A stretch of 64,000 nucleotides of DNA from Hymenobacter sp. GOD-10R (GTDB lineage: Bacteria; Bacteroidota; Bacteroidia; Cytophagales; Hymenobacteraceae), in the NCBI RefSeq assembly GCF_035609205.1, contig NZ_CP141184.1, positions 620,001 to 684,000 of the forward strand. The letters run 5' to 3'. Of this stretch, positions 26,506 through 34,612 are shown in pieces. The position numbers were made by a program, and so were the translations under genes. Position 1 is the stretch's first letter. Each line of letters begins with the position of its first letter. The notes beneath the pieces are model-generated. The model searched no databases. It saw only the letters and a program-made list of their open reading frames with translations, and was not told the DNA's origin.

Positions 26506-27282
26506 CTACTTGCTTTTAAATGCTTGAATAGCCTGGCGGGTAAACTCCGAGAGAACCAGCCGCCCGCTAATGCCGGCGCGCTCTACGAGCAGTGTATCCC
26601 AGTGCGCAGTACCTTCCCAAAACACTTGCTTCAGCGCCGTTAGGGCCTCTGGATTGTAGCGGGCTAGCTTTTCGGCAAAGGCTTGCACGGCAGCATCCAG
26701 TTCTGCCGCGGTGTCAAACAGCTCAGCGTATAAGCCCCGCTCCTTGGCCCACGTAGCGGGGCGAAACTCGGCGGCATCGAGGGCTAGCTGCGCGTAAGCC
26801 GCGGAGCCTATTTTGCGCTCCACCGCAGGCCCCACTACAAAGGGACCGATGCCCACTACCAACTCGCTAAGTTTCACGGCCGCTTGGGTAGTGGCAAAGC
26901 AATAATCTGTGGCCGCAGCCACGCCTACGCCGCCCCCAATGGCCTTGCCCTGCACCCGCCCAATGATAACCTTGTGGCACGTCCGGCAGGCATTAATCAC
27001 CTGCGCAAAACCGGAGAAAAAAGCTAGGCCTTGCGCTTCATCCTGGATAGCCATGAGCTCGTCGAAGCTAGCACCAGCGCAAAACGTTCGCTCGCCTTCG
27101 CTGCGCAGAATAATGACCTTGGTTTCTGCTTGCTGGCCTACCGTGCTGATGGTGCTAGCTAGCTCCGTCAGTAGGCTGCTTGGGAGCGAGTTGTGGGCGG
27201 GGTGAAAGAAGGAGATGGTGGCAATACCTAGGTCGTCGGTGGTGGTTTCTACTTTGCCGGCAGTTAGCGTGTTGGTGGTCAT
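26506..27282 (-). CDS. Enoyl-CoA hydratase/isomerase family protein, last gene of phenylacetate cluster
   Basis: The ATG at 27282 gives 258 residues; the longer frame from 27327 reaches into the inverted repeat and is rejected. It is a crotonase-fold protein. The oxyanion-hole segments are C-A-G-A-S-F and G-K-A-I-G-G-G. The first catalytic Glu of classical hydratases is Gly here (GGGVGVA), but the second, in SELVVGIG, is kept. That points to an isomerase or a specialised hydratase. In context it may act as PaaF, hydrating 2,3-dehydroadipyl-CoA, but the missing Glu makes that uncertain. An inverted repeat separates it from paaZ. Confidence 0.8.
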   Translation of the reverse strand: MTTNTLTAGKVETTTDDLGIATISFFHPAHNSLPSSLLTELASTISTVGQQAETKVIILRSEGERTFCAGASFDELMAIQDEAQGLAFFSGFAQVINACRTCHKVIIGRVQGKAIGGGVGVAAATDYCFATTQAAVKLSELVVGIGPFVVGPAVERKIGSAAYAQLALDAAEFRPATWAKERGLYAELFDTAAELDAAVQAFAEKLARYNPEALTALKQVFWEGTAHWDTLLVERAGISGRLVLSEFTRQAIQAFKSK

Positions 27283-27320
27283 TTGGGTGGAAGTTGATAA
27301 AAGCTGCTTACAGAAATCGT

Positions 27321-27407
27321 CTGTCATCCTGAGCTTGCGAAGGACCTTATTACGCTAGAAAGACTCGTTCTTACGTGATAAGGTCCTTCGCAAGCTCAGG
27401 ATGACAG
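27321..27407. repeat. Long inverted repeat, GTCATCCTGAGC family copy 2
   Basis: Arms 27321-27352 and 27375-27407 are complementary apart from one mismatch. They match copy 1 almost base for base through the GTCATCCTGAGCTTGCGAAG core. It lies between paaZ and the last crotonase gene of the cluster. Confidence 0.9.
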
Positions 27408-27436
27408 GTAGAAGGTACCTATGCTACTACTAAAGG

Positions 27437-29488
27437 CTATGCCTGCGCTTTTTTCTTGACCATCGTCAAGATGGTCGCTATGGCAACCGTCTCGCCCGCC
27501 TCATCGGACACATCAACGAGCCAGCGCACAATGCCTTTGGCTACGTCGTTCTCGTCGCGCTTTTCCTGGGCTACCTTTTCCTTCACTGTCAGCTTTACAC
27601 CGATGGTCATGCCGGGGTACACAGGCTTGGTGAAGCGGCACTCATCAAGGCCGTAGTTGAGCAGCACCGGTCCTTTGCGCGGATCTACGAACATGCCGGC
27701 GGCTTTGCTCAGGATGTAGTAGCCGTGCGCCACGCGGCCCGTAAACAAGGTGCCTTCCAAAGAAGTAGCATCGACGTGGGCGTAAAAATTGTCGCCCGAC
27801 ACTTGCGCAAAGTTGGTAATATCGCCCTCCGTGACGGTGTGGCGGTGGGTAGTGTACGTTTGCCCGATGGCTAGCTCCTCGAAGTAGTGCTGAAAGGGAT
27901 GTTTGTCGCGCTCAAACTGCTTGGCCCCTTGCTGGTACACATCCGTAATGGCCGTAATCATGGTCGGCGAGCCTTGAATAGCCACGCGCTGCATAAAGTG
28001 CTCCACGCCGCGCATGCCCCCCATCTCCTGGCCACCGCCGGCGCGGCCTGGCCCACCGTGAATCAGCAGGGGCAAAGGCGAGCCGTGGCCGGTGCTTTCC
28101 TTGGCTACTTCGTTGTTGAGTACCAGGATGCGACCGTGGTGAGTAGCCGCGCCGAGCACGAACTCCTGCGCTACCGCCGGGTCATTGGTCGCCACCGAGC
28201 AAACGAGGGAGCCTTTGCCTAGGTTAACTAGCTTGATAGCATCGTCGATGTGCCGGTACGGCATGAGCGTCGTTACCGGGCCGAAGGCTTCCACCTCGTG
28301 CGATTCGGTGAAGCGGAATGGTTCGGGATTCAGCAGCACAATAGGCGAGACGAAAGCGCCCGTTTTGCAGTCGGCCCCGATAACCTGCACGTTATCTAGG
28401 TCGCCGTACACGATGGGCGTATGCTGGGCTAGCTGCCGTACTTTTTCGCGGAGGCGTTGTACTTGGTCTAGGCCAGCCAAGGCGCCCATGCGCACGCCCT
28501 CAGCCAGCGGGTGGCCAATGGTAGTTTGGGCCAGGGCTTTGCCCAAGGCAATCTGCACATCTTCCAGCAGGTTTTCCGGCACAATGGCCCGGCGGATCGC
28601 CGTACACTTTTGCCCAGCCTTGGCCGTCATTTCCTTGCGTACTTCCTTGATAAACAAGTCGAACTCTGGGGTGCCCGGCACCGCATCTGGACCTAACACG
28701 GCTGCGTTGAGCGAATCGGCTTCCAGGTTGAAAGGTACGGCCTCAGCGATGATGCGGGGGTGCGCTTTCAGCTTGCGCCCCGTCTCGGCTGAGCCAGTGA
28801 AGGTTACCACGTCCTGGTAGTTGACGTGCTCAAGGATGCCCTGGCCCGAGCCGACCACCAGTTGCAGCGCCCCTTCGGGCAGGATGCCGGAGGCAATAAT
28901 TTCGCGCACCACCGCTTCGGTGAGATAAGCCGTGGGTACCGCTGGCTTCACGATGGCCGGCATGCCCGCCAAGAGATTCACGGCAATCTTTTCCAGCATG
29001 CCCCAGATGGGGAAGTTATAAGCATTTATGTGGACCGCTACGCCTTCACGGGGTACCATCAGGTGCTGGGCCATAAAGGAGCCGCCCTTCGACAGCCCAA
29101 TCGGATCGCCATCCACGTAAAACGGCTTATCGGGAAATTTGCGGCGCAGTGAGGCATTAGCAAACAGGTTGCCGATGCCCCCCTCGATATCAATCCAAGA
29201 GTCAGCGCGAGTGGCGCCCGAGCGGTAGCTAAGGGTATAAAACTGCTCCTTGCGCTCTGTTAGATAGAAGGCGAGAGCCTTCAGCATGCGGCCCCGCTCG
29301 TGGAAGGTAAGGCGGCGCAGGGCAGGGTTGCCCACGCGGCGGCCGTAGTCGAGCATGGCCGCAAAGTCGAGTCCTTCGCCATCGGCCAAGGCAATGACTT
29401 CGCCCGTGGAGGCATCGTAGAGCTCTTGCTTTTGGCCCGAGCCAGGCATCCAGCGGCCTAGGGCATAGTTTTCGAGAGTGGGCGTCAT
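27437..29488 (-). CDS. paaZ: Bifunctional oxepin-CoA hydrolase / 3-oxo-5,6-didehydrosuberyl-CoA semialdehyde dehydrogenase
   Basis: A 683-residue fusion that opens the oxepin ring of the phenylacetate pathway and oxidises the resulting aldehyde. Residues 1-530 are an aldehyde dehydrogenase with the catalytic Cys in AGQKCTAIRR and the general base Glu in NLEADSLNA. Residues about 545-683 are a MaoC-type hydratase beginning FEELAIGQTYTT, with the hot-dog active-site D-x5-H in GDNFYAHVD. The length matches E. coli PaaZ. It follows paaH by 42 bases. All features agree with a functional enzyme in the cytoplasm. Confidence 0.97.
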   Translation of the reverse strand: MTPTLENYALGRWMPGSGQKQELYDASTGEVIALADGEGLDFAAMLDYGRRVGNPALRRLTFHERGRMLKALAFYLTERKEQFYTLSYRSGATRADSWIDIEGGIGNLFANASLRRKFPDKPFYVDGDPIGLSKGGSFMAQHLMVPREGVAVHINAYNFPIWGMLEKIAVNLLAGMPAIVKPAVPTAYLTEAVVREIIASGILPEGALQLVVGSGQGILEHVNYQDVVTFTGSAETGRKLKAHPRIIAEAVPFNLEADSLNAAVLGPDAVPGTPEFDLFIKEVRKEMTAKAGQKCTAIRRAIVPENLLEDVQIALGKALAQTTIGHPLAEGVRMGALAGLDQVQRLREKVRQLAQHTPIVYGDLDNVQVIGADCKTGAFVSPIVLLNPEPFRFTESHEVEAFGPVTTLMPYRHIDDAIKLVNLGKGSLVCSVATNDPAVAQEFVLGAATHHGRILVLNNEVAKESTGHGSPLPLLIHGGPGRAGGGQEMGGMRGVEHFMQRVAIQGSPTMITAITDVYQQGAKQFERDKHPFQHYFEELAIGQTYTTHRHTVTEGDITNFAQVSGDNFYAHVDATSLEGTLFTGRVAHGYYILSKAAGMFVDPRKGPVLLNYGLDECRFTKPVYPGMTIGVKLTVKEKVAQEKRDENDVAKGIVRWLVDVSDEAGETVAIATILTMVKKKAQA

Positions 29489-29530
29489 GTGGGTGGGGGT
29501 ATTTGACGGCTCACCTGCCAGCGCCAGGGG

Positions 29531-30706
29531 CTAGGAGGGGAGGCTCACGGAAGGTGAAAAAGATTGCTCAGTTCGCACCAGGCGCCGCAACAAAGCACTG
29601 GCGCGGTAGCGGTCCTCGCGGTAGTCGTCGTACAGCTGGTCTAGCGTGCGCAGCACGTTTGGCAAGCCTAGCTCATCGGCCCAGGTGAGCAGCCCTTTCG
29701 GGTAGTTCACGCCTTTCGTCATAGCTAGCTCTAGGTCTTCTTTGGAGGCAACTTGGAAGGCAAGCGCTTCTGCGGCTTCATTAATGAGCATGACTAGAAT
29801 GCGATGCAGCACCATACGACCTAGGTTTGGGTCACGGTTGGGTTCGGGCTGTGCGGCTCCTTCGCGGTACTCGTAAAACCCGCGGCCCGACTTGCGACCT
29901 AAGTAGCCAGCTTCCAGCAGCCTTTTCTGGGTGAACGACGGCTTGTAGCGCGGATCGTAGAAAAAAGCGGTGAAGACCGATTCGGTGACGCGGTAATTAA
30001 CGTCGTGACCAATGAAGTCCATGAGGGCAAAGGGCCCCATCCGGAAGCCACCTAGCTCAGTCATGGCCCAGTCGATGGTAGCAGCGTCGGTGAGACCTTC
30101 CTCCAAAATACGGATGGCCTCGCCGTAGAAGGGCCGCGCCACGCGGTTTACGATGAAGCCGGGCGTGTCCTGGGCCAGCACGGGCACTTTGCCCCACGTG
30201 TGAAGTAGCTGTTTGACTTCTTGCGCCAAACCAGCCCGGGTTTGCACGGCCGGAATGACTTCTACCAACTGCATCAGCGGCGCCGGGTTGAAGAAGTGAA
30301 TGCCGATAAAGCGCTCGGGGTGCTGGCACGTAGCCGCTAACGACGTAATTGACAGCGACGACGTATTGCTTGCCAGTATGCAGTCAACGCTTAGCACACT
30401 CTCTATCTGCCGGAAAAGCTGTTGCTTGGCACCTAGGTCTTCCACAATAGCCTCCAGCACCAAGCCGCAATCGGAAAAATCTAGGTAGTCGCGGGTGGGC
30501 TGCACCCTGGCAACGGTTTCCTCCACGGCTGCTACCGACAGCTTCCCTTTTTCCCCGAGCTTGTGAAGGTTCGCCCGGATGCTTTGTTCGGCGCGGGCTA
30601 GCGCGGCATCTGTCTGGTCGAGCAGGCGCACCGTATGGCCCGCCGTAGCAGCTACTTGCGCAATGCCCGCGCCCATAGCGCCGCTGCCGATAATTCCGAT
30701 AATCAT
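29531..30706 (-). CDS. paaH: 3-hydroxyadipyl-CoA dehydrogenase
   Basis: A 391-residue NAD-dependent 3-hydroxyacyl-CoA dehydrogenase. The Rossmann motif GIIGSGAMGAGIAQ is at the N-terminus. ASNTSSLSIT and the catalytic H in IGIHFFNPAP follow, with the C-terminal domain ending GRKSGRGFYEY and a further helical extension. It oxidises 3-hydroxyadipyl-CoA to 3-oxoadipyl-CoA in the phenylacetate pathway. It is shorter than E. coli PaaH (475 residues), with only a partial duplicated C-terminal domain. It overlaps paaG by 4 bases (ATGA), so the two are translationally coupled. Confidence 0.93.
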   Translation of the reverse strand: MIIGIIGSGAMGAGIAQVAATAGHTVRLLDQTDAALARAEQSIRANLHKLGEKGKLSVAAVEETVARVQPTRDYLDFSDCGLVLEAIVEDLGAKQQLFRQIESVLSVDCILASNTSSLSITSLAATCQHPERFIGIHFFNPAPLMQLVEVIPAVQTRAGLAQEVKQLLHTWGKVPVLAQDTPGFIVNRVARPFYGEAIRILEEGLTDAATIDWAMTELGGFRMGPFALMDFIGHDVNYRVTESVFTAFFYDPRYKPSFTQKRLLEAGYLGRKSGRGFYEYREGAAQPEPNRDPNLGRMVLHRILVMLINEAAEALAFQVASKEDLELAMTKGVNYPKGLLTWADELGLPNVLRTLDQLYDDYREDRYRASALLRRLVRTEQSFSPSVSLPS

Positions 30707-31485
30707 TGGCCCGTGAACGTAGGTTGCCGTTTTTCCAGGAACGCAGCGACGCCCTCGCGGTAATCGGCGGTGTGGCCGGCGCGGAGCTGGTAGTCGCCCT
30801 CAGCGCGGAGTTGTTGCTCAAGATCGTTGCTGAAGGTACCGTTCAAAAGTTGCTTAGTGTAAGCCAAGCCTTTAGTCGGCATGGCAGCTAGCTTTCGGGC
30901 CAGGGCCGCTACTTCACCGTCGAAGGCTTCATCGGCAAACACCTTGTAAATCATACCCATCTGCAAGGCTTCGGCGGCACTTACTTTGTCGCCGGTGAGC
31001 ATAAGGGCAGAGGCGCGCTGCATCCCAACTAAGCGCGGGAGAAAATAGGTGCCGCCGCTGTCGGGAATCAAGCCAATCTTGCTAAACGCCTGAATGAAAC
31101 TGGCAGATTCTTTTGCCACCACGATGTCGCAGGCTAGGGCAATATTGGCGCCTGCTCCAGCCGCTACGCCATTCACAGCCGCCACCACGGGTTTCTCCAA
31201 CTCCCGGATTAGCTTGATAATGGGGTTGTAATGCTTTTCCACAATCTCCGTTACCTCGGGGCTGTCAGGGCCGGTTATCTCCGCCAGATCCTGCCCCGCG
31301 CAGAACGCCTTGCCCGTGCCCGTGAGCACCACGGCCCGCACCGACGTATCCTGCTGGCACTCACGTAAGTGCTGTTGGAAAGCGAGAGCTAAGGGTTTGT
31401 TGACGCTGTTGAAAACATCAGGCCGGTTGAGGCGCACGGTAGCGACACCAGCATCGAGGGAGAATAGGAGGGAGTTTTCGGACAT
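30703..31485 (-). CDS. paaG: Ring-1,2-epoxyphenylacetyl-CoA isomerase
   Basis: A 260-residue crotonase matching PaaG closely along its length. It has NRPDVFNSVNKPL, TGTGKAFCAGQDL, NGVAAGAGANIALACDIV, SKIGLIPDSGGTYFLPR with the catalytic Asp in IPDSGG, and the C-terminal HTADYREGVAAFLEKRQPTF. It converts ring epoxide to oxepin-CoA and may also isomerise later enoyl-CoAs. It overlaps paaH by 4 bases and is separated from paaD by a long inverted repeat. Confidence 0.95.
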   Translation of the reverse strand: MSENSLLFSLDAGVATVRLNRPDVFNSVNKPLALAFQQHLRECQQDTSVRAVVLTGTGKAFCAGQDLAEITGPDSPEVTEIVEKHYNPIIKLIRELEKPVVAAVNGVAAGAGANIALACDIVVAKESASFIQAFSKIGLIPDSGGTYFLPRLVGMQRASALMLTGDKVSAAEALQMGMIYKVFADEAFDGEVAALARKLAAMPTKGLAYTKQLLNGTFSNDLEQQLRAEGDYQLRAGHTADYREGVAAFLEKRQPTFTGQ

Positions 31486-31547
31486 AGCGGAAAGAGAAGC
31501 TTGAGATTAATTGGAGCTAGGCTACATATTCTAATAAGCTAGCTCTA

Positions 31548-31667
31548 AGCTCCCCTCCTTTTTTCAAGGAGGGGTTGGGGTGGTTAAACTCGTTGAACGA
31601 TGCTAGGCTTAGTTTTCTAGCGCTAGCCTGACCACCCCCAACCCCTCCTTAAAAAAGGAGGGGAGCT
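31548..31667. repeat. Long inverted repeat with CCCCTCCTT/AAGGAGGGG arms
   Basis: Arms 31548-31584 and 31631-31667 are complementary over 37 bases except around the A/T-run. Each arm is itself partly self-complementary (CCCCTCC then GGAGGGG), so a cruciform or nested hairpins are possible. It is a different family from the GTCAT repeats and lies between paaD and paaG inside the cluster. Confidence 0.85.
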
Positions 31668-31699
31668 AACTTGGCCTAGCTTTTATTCTGGTTGCAATA

Positions 31700-32203
31700 T
31701 CAATGACATTTGAAATAATCAAATGGCTCGTGGCAGTCGTCGCATTGGTAGAGGGCTTTGCAAGCCGTGGAGCCAAACTGGCTAACCAAGTGCGTATTAG
31801 CAGACTGGCAAAGCGGGCAAGCCACGGCGGTAGCTTGGCCAAATAGGTTGAGCAGGTGCCCGGTGGCGGTGCCATCGACTGGCGGGGCAATACCGTAGGC
31901 TGTTAGCTTTTCGCGCCCAGCCGCTGACAGCCAAGCCGTCGTCCAGGCCGGGCTGAGCTGATGGTGGACGGTAAGCTTAGTGACACCTTCTGCCAGCAGT
32001 CGCAGCCGAATTTCGGTGGCAATGGTGTTCATGGCCGGGCAGCCCGAGTAGGTAGGCGTGATGGTAACGTGCACCTCGTCGCCCTCCACCCGCACGCCGC
32101 GCACGATACCTAGGTCCAGGATGCTAAGCACCGGCACTTCAGGGTCCGAAACCTCTTCGAGCAGTTGCCAAGTGGTCTCTTCAGTGAGCGTTTGCGCTAC
32201 CAT
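31700..32203 (-). CDS. paaD: 1,2-phenylacetyl-CoA epoxidase subunit PaaD
   Basis: A 167-residue MIP18/DUF59-type protein needed to mature the diiron centre of the PaaABCE epoxidase in E. coli. The N-terminal domain contains VSDPEVPVLSILDLGIVR and the Cys-bearing YSGCPAM. The C-terminal 45 residues are a zinc-ribbon-like module with CPLC, a further Cys, and CDDC ending FKCH. It overlaps paaC by 7 bases. The gene order matches the usual paaABCDE set except for the position of paaE. Confidence 0.96.
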   Translation of the reverse strand: MVAQTLTEETTWQLLEEVSDPEVPVLSILDLGIVRGVRVEGDEVHVTITPTYSGCPAMNTIATEIRLRLLAEGVTKLTVHHQLSPAWTTAWLSAAGREKLTAYGIAPPVDGTATGHLLNLFGQATAVACPLCQSANTHLVSQFGSTACKALYQCDDCHEPFDYFKCH

Positions 32204-32997
32204 TTCATGCCAGGATAAGTGCGCTGCATGTACTGAAGCTCCGCCAGAATGTAGCCAAGGTGCTCGGAATGGCGGCCACTTTTGCCGCCCAACTGCGGCG
32301 GAATGTTCTGGGGTACAGGCAACGTAGCTTCGGCAAATACCTGCGCCGTGTATGCGTCTAGGCTAGGTTGCAGGGCAGCGTAAGCTGGAACAATACCTAG
32401 GTCTTGCAAGGCTAGTTCGGTGGGCGTGGGCGTGGTTAGCTCGCCGGCATAGCGCCACAGCTTACCGATGGCTTTGTCGATGCGCTGCCGGCTTTCTTCG
32501 GTGCCATCACCAAGACGGATCACCCACTCGGCGCTCCACTTGAGGTGGTAAGCCGCTTCCTTCACCGACTTCTCAGCAATGGCCGCCAGGCGCTCGTCGG
32601 GACTGGTTTGCAGCTGCTGAAGAAAATGGTAATGAAAGTTATCAAACAAGAACTGCCGCACTACGGTATGCGCGAAGTCGCCGTTGGGCTGCTCCACTAG
32701 CAAGGGGTTGCGGTAGTCGGTGGCCACGCGCAGGAAAGCTAGGTCGTCCTCGGTGCGGCCACGGCCTTCCAGTTCGGCCGCATACTGGTAGAAGCTGCGC
32801 GTTTCGCCCAGCAGATCCAGCGCGATATTGGCCATGGCTAGGTCCTGCTCCAAGATCGGCCCGTGCCCGCACCACTCCGATAGCCGGTGGCCGAGCAGCA
32901 AGCTCGTATCGGCGAGTTGCAGCACGTAGTCGAATAGTAGTTGTCGTACCTCAGGCGACGAAGCCGGCAGCACGGGAGAGTCGGAAGCAGCTTGCAT
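32197..32997 (-). CDS. paaC: 1,2-phenylacetyl-CoA epoxidase subunit PaaC
   Basis: A 266-residue ferritin-like helical protein, the structural partner of catalytic PaaA. It shows DTSLLLGHRLSEWCGHGPILEQDLAMANIALDL in several segments, a VKEAAYHLKWSAEWVIRLGDGTEES region and the C-terminal GRHSEHLGYILAE. It stabilises PaaA and has lost most iron ligands in known members. It is 11 bases after paaB and overlaps paaD. The start at 32997 is the first Met and leaves a short, non-conserved N-terminus. Confidence 0.96.
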   Translation of the reverse strand: MQAASDSPVLPASSPEVRQLLFDYVLQLADTSLLLGHRLSEWCGHGPILEQDLAMANIALDLLGETRSFYQYAAELEGRGRTEDDLAFLRVATDYRNPLLVEQPNGDFAHTVVRQFLFDNFHYHFLQQLQTSPDERLAAIAEKSVKEAAYHLKWSAEWVIRLGDGTEESRQRIDKAIGKLWRYAGELTTPTPTELALQDLGIVPAYAALQPSLDAYTAQVFAEATLPVPQNIPPQLGGKSGRHSEHLGYILAELQYMQRTYPGMKW

Positions 32998-33008
32998 AAC
33001 TAACGGGC

Positions 33009-33296
33009 TTACATATGCTTGATGGAATCCGGAACCTCGTAAAAGGTCGGATGCCGGTATACTTTATCGTTGGCCGGGTCGAAGAACGCCGCCGCATCAT
33101 CGGGGTTTGAGGCGTGAATGTGCCGCGACTCCACCACCCATATGCTGACGCCTTCCATGCGCCGGGTGTACACGTCGCGGGCGTTCTGAATAGCCATAGC
33201 CGCATCGGCGGCGTGCAGGCTACCCACGTGCTTGTGGTCGAGCCCCTGCTTGCTGCGAATAAATACTTCCCACAAAGGCCATTCGGACTGAGACAT
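33009..33296 (-). CDS. paaB: 1,2-phenylacetyl-CoA epoxidase subunit PaaB
   Basis: A 95-residue protein matching PaaB over its full length: WPLWEVFIRSKQGLDHKHVGSLHA, DAAMAIQNARDVYTRR and GVSIWVVESRHIHAS. PaaB bridges PaaAC heterodimers in the epoxidase complex. A palindromic repeat separates it from paaA, and paaC follows after 11 bases. Confidence 0.97.
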   Translation of the reverse strand: MSQSEWPLWEVFIRSKQGLDHKHVGSLHAADAAMAIQNARDVYTRRMEGVSIWVVESRHIHASNPDDAAAFFDPANDKVYRHPTFYEVPDSIKHM

Positions 33297-33308
33297 AGCT
33301 GGTGTCCT

Positions 33309-33424
33309 TGTAGAGACGCATACTTGCGTCTCAATCGTTGCTGATGTTGTTGAGATTGGGTCATTCCACGAGCTTTGTTCAACGTATGTCGTTCAAAGGC
33401 GAGACACAAGTATGTGTCTCTACA
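33309..33424. repeat. Inverted repeat with TGTAGAGACGCATACTTGC arms
   Basis: Arms 33309-33332 and 33401-33424 are complementary with a few mismatches. Each arm also folds on itself (GAGACGC/GCGTCTC). The repeat fills the paaA-paaB gap and covers the paaA stop codon. It is a third sequence family in this cluster. Very similar words occur as dispersed repeats in other bacteria from memory, which I cannot check here. Confidence 0.8.
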
Positions 33425-34358
33425 CGCGTTCAGCCCGTTTCTTAGCGTGAGCTAGGGCCGCTTCGCGTACCCAGGCGCCTTCTTCGTGGGCTTGCACGCG
33501 GGCCTGAAGACGGTCGTGGTTGCAAAGGCCGTTGCCGTTCACCACTTGCCAGAACTCCGCCCAGTCTACGTCGCCAAAGTCGTAGCCTTTTTTCGCTTCG
33601 TTCCACTGGAGCTTGGCGTCGGGTACGGTCAGGCCTAGGAACTCCGCTTGCGGCACCATCATGTCCACAAACTTCTGCCGTAGCTCGTCGTTGGTAAAGC
33701 GCTTGATGCGCCACTGCATCGACCTAGCCGTATTGGGCGACTCGTCGTCTTTCGGGCCGAACATCATCAGCGTGGGCCACCACCAGCGGTTCAGCGCTTC
33801 TTGGGCCATGGCTTTCTGCTCGGGGGCGCCTTCGCAGAGCGTTTGCATAATCTCGAAGCCCTGACGTTGGTGGAAGCTTTCTTCCTTGCACACGCGCACC
33901 ATGGCACGAGCGTACGGCCCATACGAAGTGCGGCACAGCGGCACCTGGTTCAAAATGGCGGCCCCATCTACGAGCCAGCCCACACAACCGATATCGGCCC
34001 AGCTCAGCGTGGGGTAGTTGAAGATGCTGGAATACTTGGCCTTGCCCGCGTGGAGGTCAGCAAGCATTTGGTCGCGGGAGGCACCTAGGGTCTCGGCGGC
34101 GCTGTAGAGGTAGAGGCCGTGGCCGGCTTCGTCTTGGACCTTGGCCAGCAAGATGGATTTGCGCTTGAGCGAAGGTGCCCGCGTAATCCAGTTGCCTTCC
34201 GGCAGCATGCCCACAAGCTCGGAGTGCGCATGCTGCGAAATCTGCCGGATCAGTGTCTTGCGGTACGCATCGGGCATCCAGTCCTTCGGCTCGATGCGCT
34301 GGTCAGCATCAATGCGTTGCTGAAAAACCTCTTCCTGGGTAAGTTCTGCCGTTTCCAT
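33420..34358 (-). CDS. paaA: 1,2-phenylacetyl-CoA epoxidase catalytic subunit PaaA
   Basis: A 312-residue diiron oxygenase subunit. It has the paired carboxylate/His motifs of bacterial multicomponent monooxygenases: [17 protein letters not shown] and [13 protein letters not shown]. Conserved text continues with [19 protein letters not shown]. It inserts one oxygen into the ring of phenylacetyl-CoA. It starts a new block after a repeat-bearing spacer, with an operator-like site about 20 bases before its ATG, so it probably has its own promoter. The C-terminal codons overlap a palindromic repeat. Confidence 0.97.
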   Translation of the reverse strand: METAELTQEEVFQQRIDADQRIEPKDWMPDAYRKTLIRQISQHAHSELVGMLPEGNWITRAPSLKRKSILLAKVQDEAGHGLYLYSAAETLGASRDQMLADLHAGKAKYSSIFNYPTLSWADIGCVGWLVDGAAILNQVPLCRTSYGPYARAMVRVCKEESFHQRQGFEIMQTLCEGAPEQKAMAQEALNRWWWPTLMMFGPKDDESPNTARSMQWRIKRFTNDELRQKFVDMMVPQAEFLGLTVPDAKLQWNEAKKGYDFGDVDWAEFWQVVNGNGLCNHDRLQARVQAHEEGAWVREAALAHAKKRAERV

Positions 34359-34378
34359 GATGCTTTAACAAGGTTTTG

Positions 34379-34394
34379 CTAACAAACGTTAGTT
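34379..34394. promoter_or_regulatory. Operator-like site before paaA
   Basis: CTAACAAACGTTAGTT is a near-palindrome (CTAAC...GTTAG) 21 bases upstream of the paaA start. A very similar 16-base site (13-14 identities) lies upstream of the TetR gene at 36414. It overlaps a sequence close to the TAnnTTTG -7 element on the minus strand. TetR-family repressors bind such sites; binding is inferred. Confidence 0.6.
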
Positions 34395-34434
34395 AAATGT
34401 AAAGAAAAAGTTCTGATCAGACGCATTCATTATC

Positions 34435-34599
34435 AGAACGTCATTCCGAGCTTGTCGAGGAATCTCGCGTGCTGACGTTAGAAAGAGAGGCGAGGTAAAA
34501 AGAGCGGCACGAAAACAAGAAATTGTCTGACATCTACTTTTGACAAAGATTCACAACGACTGCGCGCGAGATGCTTCGACAAGCTCAGCATGACGTTCT
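34435..34599. repeat. Long inverted repeat, GTCATnCyGAGC family copy 3
   Basis: Arms of about 36 bases (34435-34472 and 34562-34599) pair with several mismatches, around a spacer of about 90 bases. The left core is GTCATTCCGAGCTTGTCGAG. It lies between paaE and paaA. Confidence 0.8.
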
Positions 34600-34612
34600 T
34601 ATTGTTAGGCTG

